Shown piece after piece: positions 7,660 through 14,578 of a stretch of 64,000 nt of DNA (within the stretch, counting starts at the first letter, position 1; every line of letters begins with the position of its first letter). The notes under the pieces are model-generated. The model worked only from the letters and a program-made list of their open reading frames with translations. It did not search any database and was not told the origin of the DNA. A program made the position numbers and the translations under genes. The DNA is from an uncultured Clostridia bacterium. GTDB taxonomy: Bacteria > Bacillota > Clostridia > Monoglobales > Monoglobaceae. Location: positions 1-64,000 of the forward strand of contig CANRNL010000001.1 in the NCBI GenBank assembly GCA_947631965.1, in the 5' to 3' direction.

Positions 7660-10434
7660 CTACGCTTCGTCCTTGCCCAGACAGCAGTTTTTATATTTCT
7701 TTCCGCTTCCGCAGGGACACGGGTCGTTTCTGCCGACCTTTGCCTTTTTGACAATCGGCTTTTTCTTTACCGTGCCGTCGCCGCCCGCGCTCTCGCTCGT
7801 CGGCTTAGCCACCTGAACGCGCTGTACCTGAGCCTGAGGAACAACGTGAAACAGATACATCACGGTTTCCTCTTTTATCGAGTCAATCATTTCCTCGAAC
7901 ATATCCATAGCTTCAAATTTATACTCAACCACCGGGTCGCGCTGTGCATAAGCACGCAGGCTTATTCCCTGGCGCAGCTGCTCCATATTGTCGATGTGGT
8001 CCATCCACTTGCGGTCAACAACCTGCAAAAGCACGACGCGCTCCACCTCGCGCATACGCTTGCCGCCGCTTTCGTCCTCGCCGAAGAGCGCCTCGCGCTC
8101 ATCATACTTCGCCGCCGCATAATCGGAGATTTCGTCCGCCAGACTCTCGATTGTCATATGGTCAATGTCGTACTCGTTAAACACGAGCGCGCCCTCGTCG
8201 ACCGCGCCGAACTCCGCCGCCACACTGTCGCGCAGGGCGTTCATATCCCACTCCTCGGCGTGCGGCTTGTCGCCCGCAATTCTTCTGACGATTTCAAGAG
8301 CCGTGCTTTTTATCATAGAAAGGATGGTTTCCTTCAAATCCTCGTTTTCAAGCACCTGATTTCTCTGCTTGTATATAATCTCTCTCTGCTGGTTGTTAAC
8401 GTCGTCATACTGCAAAACGTGGCGTCTGATGTCAAAGTTTCTGCCCTCAACGCGCGCCTGTGCGGTTTCGAGCGTGTTCGATACCATTTTGCTCTCGATT
8501 GCTTCTCCATCGTCAAAGCCTACCATATCCATTATGCGTGAAATTTTATCCGACGCGAAAAGACGCATCAAATCGTCCTCGAGCGACAGGAAAAATCTCG
8601 TCTTGCCTACGTCTCCCTGACGGCCGGCACGGCCTCGGAGCTGGTTGTCTATACGTCTGCTCTCGTGGCGCTCGGTGCCTATTATATAAAGGCCGCCCGC
8701 CTCAAGCACCTCCGCCTGTTCGGGAACAAGTTCCTTTTTAAATCCGTCCTCCAACTCCGAAAACTTTGCGCGCGCCTCCAAAATTTCGGGATCGTCTGTT
8801 TCCGCAAAGCCCATCGCCTGATTTATCATCGCGCCGTCGTATCCGAGGCGCTCCATTTCGCGTCTTGCAAGGAACTCGGAGTTTCCGCCCAGCACAATAT
8901 CGGTTCCGCGTCCCGCCATATTGGTGGCTATCGTAACCGCGCCCCGCTGACCCGCCTGCGCGACTATCTCCGCTTCTTTTTCGTGGAACTTCGCGTTTAA
9001 GACGTTGTGCTTAATTCCCTTTTTCCTAAGCAGTGAGCTTAAAAGCTCGGACTTTTCTATCGAAACGGTGCCGATAAGGACCGGCTGGCCTTTCTCGTGC
9101 GCCTTTATAATTTCATCTATTACCGCATTGAATTTCTCTTTTTCGGTCTTGTAAATCAAATCGGGCAAATCCTGACGCACAAGAGGCTTGTTCGTGGGAA
9201 TAACGATTACGTCAAGCGAGTAAATCTCCTGGAATTCTTCCTCCTCGGTCTGAGCGGTACCCGTCATACCCGACAGCTTGTTATAAAGACGGAAATAATT
9301 CTGAAACGTAATGGTCGCAAGCGTCTTGCTCTCGTTTTCGACCTTAACGCCTTCTTTGGCTTCGATAGCCTGATGCAGTCCGTCGCTGTAACGTCTGCCG
9401 AACATCAGACGACCCGTAAACTCGTCTACTATGATAACCTGTCCGTCGCGTACAACGTAGTCCTTGTCCCGTTTCATAACGCCGTTCGCCTTTATCGCCT
9501 GATTTATATGGTGCGAAAGCGTCATATTGTCGGGGTCGGTGAGGTTTTCAACGCCGAACGCCTGCTCCGCCTTTTTAACGCCCGACGGCGTAAGGGTGGC
9601 GGTGTGCGCCTTTTCGTCAACAACGTAGTCAACGTCGGTATAAACCTCCTCCGCCTCCTGCTTTGCGTCGGTTTCGACCACCTTCCTGAAACGCAGACCC
9701 TTTGCAAACTTGTCCGCCGTTTCGTAGAGGTTTGTGGACTTGTCGCCCATACCCGAAATTATAAGCGGTGTTCGCGCCTCATCTATCAGAATACTGTCCA
9801 CCTCGTCCACTATCGCGTAAGCGTGACCGCGCTGAACCTTGTTTTCCTTGTAAATTACCATATTGTCACGCAGATAGTCAAAGCCCATCTCGTTGTTCGT
9901 TCCGTAGGTGATGTCCGCGGCATATGCCTCGCGGCGCGCCTTGTTGTCCATATCGTGAACTATAAGTCCCACAGTAAGTCCGAGGAAGTTATACAGCTTG
10001 CCCATCCACTCGCTGTCGCGCTTCGCAAGGTAATCGTTGACGGTTACGATATGCACACCCTCGCCCGTGAGCGCGTTTAAGTACGCGGGAAGCGTTGCGA
10101 CAAGCGTCTTTCCTTCACCGGTTTTCATCTCCGAAATTCTGCCCTGATGCAAAACTATTCCGCCCAATACCTGAACCGGAAAGTGCTTCATTCCAAGCAC
10201 TCTCATTCCCGCCTCACGCACTACGGCAAACGCTTCAGGCAAAATATCGTCGAGCGTTTCTCCGTTTTTAAGCCGCTCCTTAAATTCGGGAGTTTTAGCA
10301 CGAAGCTCCGCGTCGCTCAGCGCGGCTGTTTTCTCATCGAGCGCCAAAACGCTCTCCATTATCGGCGTTATGCGTTTTAACTCTCTGTCGCTGTAGGTGC
10401 CGATAACCTTTTCAATCATTCCTTTTATTCCCAT
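7660..10434 (-). CDS. secA: Protein translocase ATPase SecA
   Basis: ATP-driven motor that pushes preproteins through SecYEG at the inner face of the membrane. I take the ATG at 10434 ([20 protein letters not shown]): AAAGGA lies nine bases upstream, and SecA proteins begin this way; the tracked start at 10500 adds 22 unlikely residues. Visible are the Walker A ([13 protein letters not shown]), [10 protein letters not shown] Walker B, the second helicase core ([32 protein letters not shown]) and the C-terminal zinc motif [13 protein letters not shown] that binds SecB or ribosomes. Length of 924 aa is normal. Confidence 0.97.
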   Translation of the reverse strand: MGIKGMIEKVIGTYSDRELKRITPIMESVLALDEKTAALSDAELRAKTPEFKERLKNGETLDDILPEAFAVVREAGMRVLGMKHFPVQVLGGIVLHQGRISEMKTGEGKTLVATLPAYLNALTGEGVHIVTVNDYLAKRDSEWMGKLYNFLGLTVGLIVHDMDNKARREAYAADITYGTNNEMGFDYLRDNMVIYKENKVQRGHAYAIVDEVDSILIDEARTPLIISGMGDKSTNLYETADKFAKGLRFRKVVETDAKQEAEEVYTDVDYVVDEKAHTATLTPSGVKKAEQAFGVENLTDPDNMTLSHHINQAIKANGVMKRDKDYVVRDGQVIIVDEFTGRLMFGRRYSDGLHQAIEAKEGVKVENESKTLATITFQNYFRLYNKLSGMTGTAQTEEEEFQEIYSLDVIVIPTNKPLVRQDLPDLIYKTEKEKFNAVIDEIIKAHEKGQPVLIGTVSIEKSELLSSLLRKKGIKHNVLNAKFHEKEAEIVAQAGQRGAVTIATNMAGRGTDIVLGGNSEFLARREMERLGYDGAMINQAMGFAETDDPEILEARAKFSELEDGFKKELVPEQAEVLEAGGLYIIGTERHESRRIDNQLRGRAGRQGDVGKTRFFLSLEDDLMRLFASDKISRIMDMVGFDDGEAIESKMVSNTLETAQARVEGRNFDIRRHVLQYDDVNNQQREIIYKQRNQVLENEDLKETILSMIKSTALEIVRRIAGDKPHAEEWDMNALRDSVAAEFGAVDEGALVFNEYDIDHMTIESLADEISDYAAAKYDEREALFGEDESGGKRMREVERVVLLQVVDRKWMDHIDNMEQLRQGISLRAYAQRDPVVEYKFEAMDMFEEMIDSIKEETVMYLFHVVPQAQVQRVQVAKPTSESAGGDGTVKKKPIVKKAKVGRNDPCPCGSGKKYKNCCLGKDEA

Positions 10435-10587
10435 AGCAATCATTCCTTTGCTTTTCTCTCGGCTCGAATCGGCAGAAATCTCCGCCGCCAAGCCATACAT
10501 TGTTTATTTTATCATTTTTTTATATATTATGCAATACCTAAATTGTCGATAAATACGCGCGCCGAAAAAATATCCTCGGTCTTAGGG

Positions 10588-10625
10588 CAAACAACAGCCC
10601 CGCGCGGGCGCGGGGCTGTTGTTTG
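10588..10625 (-). terminator. Strong intrinsic terminator after spoIIID
   Basis: A 17-bp perfect stem (CAAACAACAGCCCCGCG / CGCGGGGCTGTTGTTTG) with a 4-nt loop lies between the end of spoIIID and the start of secA. The plus-strand side is followed by GTTTTTTG while the minus side has U-rich bases only within the stem base. It separates spoIIID from secA transcription. Confidence 0.8.
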
Positions 10626-10640
10626 TTTTTTGTTATGTGC

Positions 10641-10892
10641 TTACGCGCGGCGCGCGTATTTTTCCTTGGTTGCCATACCTCCGCGTATGTGACGCTCCTG
10701 CTTGTTCTCCAAAAGTACCTCGGCGACCGCTCCGGCAAGGTTTTTGTTTATGGTTTCAAGTCTCTCGGTTATGTCTTTATGTACGGTAGACTTGCTTATA
10801 CCGAACTTCTTCGCGGCATCCCTCACAGTACATCTATTTTCGACTATGTAGTTTGCAAGCTCTATTGTTCTCTCTTCTATATAGCTTTTCAC
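10641..10892 (-). CDS. spoIIID: Sporulation transcription factor SpoIIID
   Basis: 83-aa DNA-binding protein of mother-cell sporulation that activates or represses sigma-E genes and helps turn on sigK. The helix-turn-helix reads TVRDAAKKFGISKSTVHKDI around residues 22-41, followed by the basic C-terminal tail (HIRGGMATKEKYARR) used for DNA contact. Length and sequence match the family closely. It is a stand-alone gene with its own terminator. It is the best evidence in the window that the organism forms spores. Confidence 0.95.
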   Translation of the reverse strand: MKSYIEERTIELANYIVENRCTVRDAAKKFGISKSTVHKDITERLETINKNLAGAVAEVLLENKQERHIRGGMATKEKYARRA

Positions 10893-11097
10893 ATACTATG
10901 CCCCCAATACTTTTTTATAAGTCATATATATGCGAAAAAGCTTTTGTATATTACCACTCCTCAATTTAAAACGGGCGGCAATTTCGGTATATATTTTCAC
11001 TCCGCAACACCGAGCGGAGTGCTGAATTTTCACTGTCCTTTTTTACGGACACATAGTCTGATAAAATAGAAGCATAACAAAGAACGGAGGTATTAAA

Positions 11098-11748
11098 ATG
11101 TGTTATTTATTAACAGACACCGAATTTTTTGTGGGTCAGGGGCTGCGCGGACGACCGGTCGCCGTAAAAGAAATGGAAAAGGCGCTTAGCTTTAAAACGT
11201 CAAGCGCCGCCAAGCATTTTTTAAGATGTATTCCGGGCGAAATTAAAAATTATAATTGGAAAATTTACGATTTGGACGAAAGGGGTGACAAACATATGAT
11301 ACCGGAAATAAGGGAATTCGGTAATCCGACCAAGACTACTGTCTTAGAGGAGGAAAGCTTCGATATTTGCGAGTTTTTCACTCAGGCAATTCAGGTAATG
11401 GCTCAGATAGACCGTTTTATTGCAAATATGGCGAGCAACGAGCAAGTCGTTGATATGAAAATTCTCGACGTTCGCCATTACATAAGAGACAGCAGCCATA
11501 AGCTAAACGCCATCCAAATGCAAAGACTCGGTTATTATCTTCAAAGCCTCGAAAAAGAACGTTACGATTACAAAGCCAAAAGACTTATCGCAACTATATT
11601 CGCGGACAATATCGACGCTCTTAAGGATAAAAACAATATAAACAAAATGAACCATATTATGACAAGCAAGTATATTCCTAAGGTTTTGGATGACGACGAT
11701 ATAGAAAGCATTATCAACAAGAAAAAAGACGTTGAATTTATCGCGTAA
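11098..11748 (+). CDS. Unrecognised 216-aa protein in a single-gene unit
   Basis: I do not recognise this protein. It has no signal peptide or membrane segment. The N-terminal third (about residues 1-75) looks globular; the middle and C-terminal part (about 90-210) is mostly helical and charged, ending in acidic then basic stretches (DDDDIESIINKKKD). A clean ribosome binding site (CGGAGG) and a strong terminator mark it as a real, independently transcribed gene. Codon use is more AT-rich than in its neighbours. Confidence 0.7.
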   Translation: MCYLLTDTEFFVGQGLRGRPVAVKEMEKALSFKTSSAAKHFLRCIPGEIKNYNWKIYDLDERGDKHMIPEIREFGNPTKTTVLEEESFDICEFFTQAIQVMAQIDRFIANMASNEQVVDMKILDVRHYIRDSSHKLNAIQMQRLGYYLQSLEKERYDYKAKRLIATIFADNIDALKDKNNINKMNHIMTSKYIPKVLDDDDIESIINKKKDVEFIA

Positions 11749-11763
11749 CAAACACAAAATAAC

Positions 11764-11788
11764 CCCGACATACTTTCGGTATGTCGGG
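11764..11788 (+). terminator. Intrinsic terminator of the 216-aa gene
   Basis: Stem CCCGACATAC / GTATGTCGGG with a short TTTCG-type loop, followed after ATTATGC by a run of six T. It lies 15 bases after the stop codon at 11748. Confidence 0.85.
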
Positions 11789-11844
11789 ATTATGCTTTTT
11801 TGCGGGTTATCGAACCATATTTTCAGCGGCACAAAAGCGTCGCC

Positions 11845-12183
11845 TTATTTCAGCGCCGCCGTGTAACGCTCAAATTCGGCGCGAAGCGTCTCCGCGCGCT
11901 CGGCGCAAAGCCCTCCGTCCTTTTCCTTAGCCGCGGACAAAACCCCGTCGCACGCCGCGCAAAGCTCATTAAGTCCCAACTTGGCGCAAGCACCTTTAAA
12001 GTTATGCGCCTTGGTAAAAATCGAGTCGTATGCCTTGATTTTTATCAAATCAAAAAGCTCAATATAATTCTTATTTTTCAAAAGCGCACGCGCCGCCGAA
12101 ATATAACTCTCCTCGTCGTAATCAAAATTTTCGACGGCGGCTTCAACGTCCGCGCCGTAATTTTTTAAATTCTCGATAATCAT
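11845..12183 (-). CDS. Hpt (histidine phosphotransfer) domain protein
   Basis: 112 aa, all helical. The segment AHNFKGACAKLGL near residues 59-71 matches the Hpt signature (H-x-L/F-K-G...G), with the histidine that accepts phosphate from a response-regulator receiver domain. It is a stand-alone Hpt with no kinase or receiver beside it, so its partners are elsewhere. It starts just across from the malic enzyme gene, transcribed away from it. An alternative would be the Hpt part of a split hybrid kinase, for which there is no evidence here. Confidence 0.8.
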   Translation of the reverse strand: MIIENLKNYGADVEAAVENFDYDEESYISAARALLKNKNYIELFDLIKIKAYDSIFTKAHNFKGACAKLGLNELCAACDGVLSAAKEKDGGLCAERAETLRAEFERYTAALK

Positions 12184-12236
12184 AATTCCGCCTCCCGTTT
12201 TTTAATTATATTCCCCTCCGCCGCCGTTGTCAACAC

Positions 12237-12266
12237 TTGACGCGGCGGCATATCTTGTTATATACT
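12237..12266 (+). promoter_or_regulatory. Promoter for the malic enzyme gene
   Basis: -35 TTGACG (12237-12242), 18-bp spacer, -10 TATACT (12261-12266), about 60 bases before the ATG at 12328. Confidence 0.5.
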
Positions 12267-12327
12267 TATATCGGTTTTTAATTTTTGTTTTTTTAATAGG
12301 GTACAAAGCGGCGGAAAGGAGCTTATT

Positions 12328-13500
12328 ATGGATAAAAAAGAGTTTGCGCTGAAAAAGCACGAGGAATGGCAGGGAAAAATCGAGGTAATCTCCCGTGCCG
12401 AGGTCAAAAACCGCGAACAACTATCGGTTGCGTACACCCCCGGCGTCGCGGAGCCTTGTCTTGAAATTGCCAAGGACGTTGATTTGTCTTACAAATACAC
12501 CAGGCGCGGCAACCTTGTCGCGGTCATCACCGACGGCACCGCAGTTCTGGGGCTTGGCGACATAGGACCCGAAGCGGGTATGCCCGTTATGGAGGGAAAG
12601 TGCGCGCTTTTCAAGGAGTTCGGAGGCGTGGACGCGTTTCCGCTCTGCGTGCGTTCCAAGGACGTTGACGAAATAGTAAACACCGTAAAATTGATTGCGG
12701 GCAGCTTCGGCGGAATAAACTTAGAGGACATCTCCGCGCCGCGCTGCTTTGAAATAGAGCGCCGTCTGAAAGCGGAGTGTGACATACCCGTATTCCACGA
12801 CGACCAGCACGGCACGGCGGTAATCGTGCTTGCGGGTATGATAAACGCGCTCAAGGTCGCGGGCAAAAAAATGTCCGAGATAAAGCTTGTCGTAAACGGC
12901 GCCGGAAGTGCGGGAATAGCGGTTACAAAGCTGCTGATGAGCGCGGGCGTTAAAAACGTGATTATGTGCGACAAAATCGGCGCGCTCTATGAGGGCGCGG
13001 AGGGTATGACCGACGCTCAGGCGGAAATGGCAAAGGTCACCAATCCCGAAAACAAACGCGGAACGCTTGCGGATATGCTCGTCGGCGCGGACGCGTTCGT
13101 GGGAGTTTCGGCTCCGAATCTTGTAACTGCGGAAATGGTAAAAACAATGGCGAAAGATCCGGTTATGTTCGCAATGGCAAACCCTGTGCCCGAAATTTTG
13201 CCCGACATAGCTCTCGAAGCCGGAGTCAAGGTAATGGGAACGGGCAGGAGCGACTATCCGAACCAGATAAACAACGTTATGGCGTTCCCCGGTATATTCA
13301 AGGGCGCACTGTCGGTAAGGGCGAGCGATATAAACGACGAGATGAAAATGGCGGCGGCGTATGCAATAGCAAGCCTCATTCCCGACGAGGAACTTCGCCC
13401 CGACCGCATCGTGCCCGACGTTTTTGACAAGCGTCTTGCCGAAAACGTGGCTGCGGCGGTCGCAGACGCGGCGCGCAAGTCGGGCGTTGCGAGAATATAG
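12328..13500 (+). CDS. NAD(P)-dependent malic enzyme
   Basis: Oxidatively decarboxylates malate to pyruvate and CO2 in the cytosol. The 390-aa length matches the short bacterial class. Seen in order: VAYTPGVAEPC near residue 34, VITDGTAVLGLGDIGP (catalytic-domain signature) near 66, FHDDQHGTAV (metal and substrate site) near 155, and a Rossmann NAD loop VNGAGSAGIA near 190. The ribosome binding site AAAGGAG precedes the ATG. A phosphatase gene follows after 16 bases and probably shares the transcript. Confidence 0.94.
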   Translation: MDKKEFALKKHEEWQGKIEVISRAEVKNREQLSVAYTPGVAEPCLEIAKDVDLSYKYTRRGNLVAVITDGTAVLGLGDIGPEAGMPVMEGKCALFKEFGGVDAFPLCVRSKDVDEIVNTVKLIAGSFGGINLEDISAPRCFEIERRLKAECDIPVFHDDQHGTAVIVLAGMINALKVAGKKMSEIKLVVNGAGSAGIAVTKLLMSAGVKNVIMCDKIGALYEGAEGMTDAQAEMAKVTNPENKRGTLADMLVGADAFVGVSAPNLVTAEMVKTMAKDPVMFAMANPVPEILPDIALEAGVKVMGTGRSDYPNQINNVMAFPGIFKGALSVRASDINDEMKMAAAYAIASLIPDEELRPDRIVPDVFDKRLAENVAAAVADAARKSGVARI

Positions 13501-13516
13501 CTAAACGGAGAAGAAT

Positions 13517-13969
13517 ATGAATAAAATACTATTCGTCTGCTACGGCAACATATGCCGTTCGCCGATGGCGGAATTTTTACTTAAAGATATTGTAAAACGG
13601 CGCGGTATAGATAACAAATTTTTTATCGCGTCCGCTTCCACAAGCACCGAGGAGATAGGCAATCCCGTCCACTACGGAACGCGTGAAAAGCTCGCGCAGT
13701 ACGGCATATCCGTTGCGGGGAAACGCGCCGTACAGCTAACGCGCAAGGACTACCCGAAATATGATTTTATCCTCGGTATGGAAAAAATGAACATATCTCA
13801 TATTATGCGAATATTGGGCGACGACCCCGAAAATAAGGTGATGCGCCTGCTCGACTTTTCGGAAAACCCGCGCGATATTGCCGACCCGTGGTATACCCAT
13901 AACTTCGATAAGACCTACGACGATATTCTTGAGGGCTGTAACGCCCTGCTAAAACATTTGGGATATTGA
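13517..13969 (+). CDS. Low-molecular-weight protein-tyrosine phosphatase
   Basis: 150-aa LMW-PTP. The P-loop VCYGNICRSPMAE gives the nucleophilic cysteine and arginine, and DPWYTHNF near residue 120 carries the general-acid aspartate followed by the aromatic residues of true tyrosine phosphatases. Isoleucine follows Asn in the P-loop, unlike YwlE at 4003, so phospho-tyrosine is the more likely substrate. It probably forms an operon with malic enzyme. Confidence 0.88.
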   Translation: MNKILFVCYGNICRSPMAEFLLKDIVKRRGIDNKFFIASASTSTEEIGNPVHYGTREKLAQYGISVAGKRAVQLTRKDYPKYDFILGMEKMNISHIMRILGDDPENKVMRLLDFSENPRDIADPWYTHNFDKTYDDILEGCNALLKHLGY

Positions 13970-14003
13970 AATAAAACCTGTTTTGTGTTTTTATAATAAA
14001 CCG

Positions 14004-14032
14004 TTGACAAATATAAAATTAAGTTGTATAAT
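14004..14032 (+). promoter_or_regulatory. Consensus promoter of the antitoxin-like sRNA
   Basis: -35 TTGACA (14004-14009), 17-bp spacer, -10 TATAAT (14027-14032): a perfect sigma-A promoter with no coding sequence behind it. Predicted start is about 14039. Confidence 0.8.
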
Positions 14033-14038
14033 AAACAT

Positions 14039-14124
14039 AAAGAGAGGCAAAGCCGTAAGGGTTATGCCATCAGTGGTTATTTAAATAACGCCCAATGGAC
14101 AGATAACGCGGGCGTTATTTTTTT
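14039..14124 (+). ncRNA. Small RNA, putative type I antitoxin
   Basis: About 85 nt from the consensus promoter to an intrinsic terminator. The 5' part contains GGCAAAGCC-GUAA-GGGUUAUGCC, which folds into a hairpin with a GUAA loop. The 3' part ends in an AAATAACGCCC / GGGCGTTATTT stem (14083-14120) with a T-run. Its 3' end is antisense to the end of the 22-aa toxin-like gene on the other strand. This convergent layout with overlapping 3' ends is that of txpA/ratA-type systems. Confidence 0.65.
14083..14120 (+). terminator. Terminator of the antitoxin-like sRNA
   Basis: 11-bp stem (AAATAACGCCC / GGGCGTTATTT) with a 16-nt loop, running into seven T. The stop codon of the opposing toxin-like gene (14117-14115) lies inside this stem. 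Confidence 0.7.
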
Positions 14125-14183
14125 ATGGTCAAAATCAACACTATGAGTGTGATTAAATACATCATAATATATGTATATACCAT
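14115..14183 (-). CDS. 22-aa hydrophobic toxin-like peptide (type I TA)
   Basis: Too short for the ORF track. The ATG at 14183 opens a single-membrane-helix peptide (MVYTYIMMYLITLIVLILTI + KK). The ribosome binding site is an extended AAGGAGGTGAT, almost a full anti-SD match, at good spacing. Its own promoter is consensus-like, and a convergent sRNA overlaps its 3' end. Peptides of this design (holin-like, TxpA-like) damage the membrane when produced without their RNA antitoxin. The family name is inference; the layout is what is seen. Confidence 0.65.
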   Translation of the reverse strand: MVYTYIMMYLITLIVLILTIKK

Positions 14184-14263
14184 AGCAATCACCTCCTTTC
14201 ACGGAGATGACGGCATAACACCCGACGGCTTACTACACCGCCGCTTACAGCTTTGCCTTTTTA

Positions 14264-14292
14264 ATTTTACCGCATTTCCCGATATTTTTCAA
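14264..14292 (-). promoter_or_regulatory. Promoter of the 22-aa toxin-like gene
   Basis: Minus strand: -35 TTGAAA (14292-14287), 17-bp spacer, -10 TAAAAT (14269-14264). The leader of about 75 nt contains GGCAAAGCTGTAAG...GTTATGCC, strikingly similar to the hairpin sequence of the opposing sRNA although both read in sense. Confidence 0.65.
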
Positions 14293-14329
14293 CGATTTTT
14301 GTTATTTGTAATCAAAATGTAATGCAGTG

Positions 14330-14545
14330 CGTCGAGGGCGCCGCACCGTACATCGTCACGACACACCCTTTTTGCTTGCTTTGCCCTGTTCGGGCAAAGC
14401 CGCGCTTTCGGGTATTCGCTCCTCTTCGACAAAAATCTATGGATTTTTGTCGATAAGGAAGACCAGCGAAGCTACTTAGCTTCTAAAATTTATTTTTAAA
14501 AGCGTGTATGCGTAGCTTGTTCTGACGCGGACGGCGCCCTCGACG
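14330..14545. repeat. 216-bp element bounded by perfect 14-bp inverted repeats
   Basis: CGTCGAGGGCGCCG at 14330-14343 is repeated in inverse at 14532-14545. Inside are several hairpins, including CGACAAAAATC/GATTTTTGTCG and CTTTGCCC/GGGCAAAG, and no ORF. The same 14-mer recurs at 49828-49841. It fills most of the gap between the toxin locus and the SLH protease gene and looks like a non-autonomous mobile or structural repeat. Confidence 0.55.
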
Positions 14546-14578
14546 TCCCGCCCCGCGCGGAGCGCGGAAAATTCATCA

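Noticed and set aside
14125-14322. 65-aa plus-strand ORF
   Set aside because: Antisense to the 22-aa toxin-like gene and its leader; no ribosome binding site.
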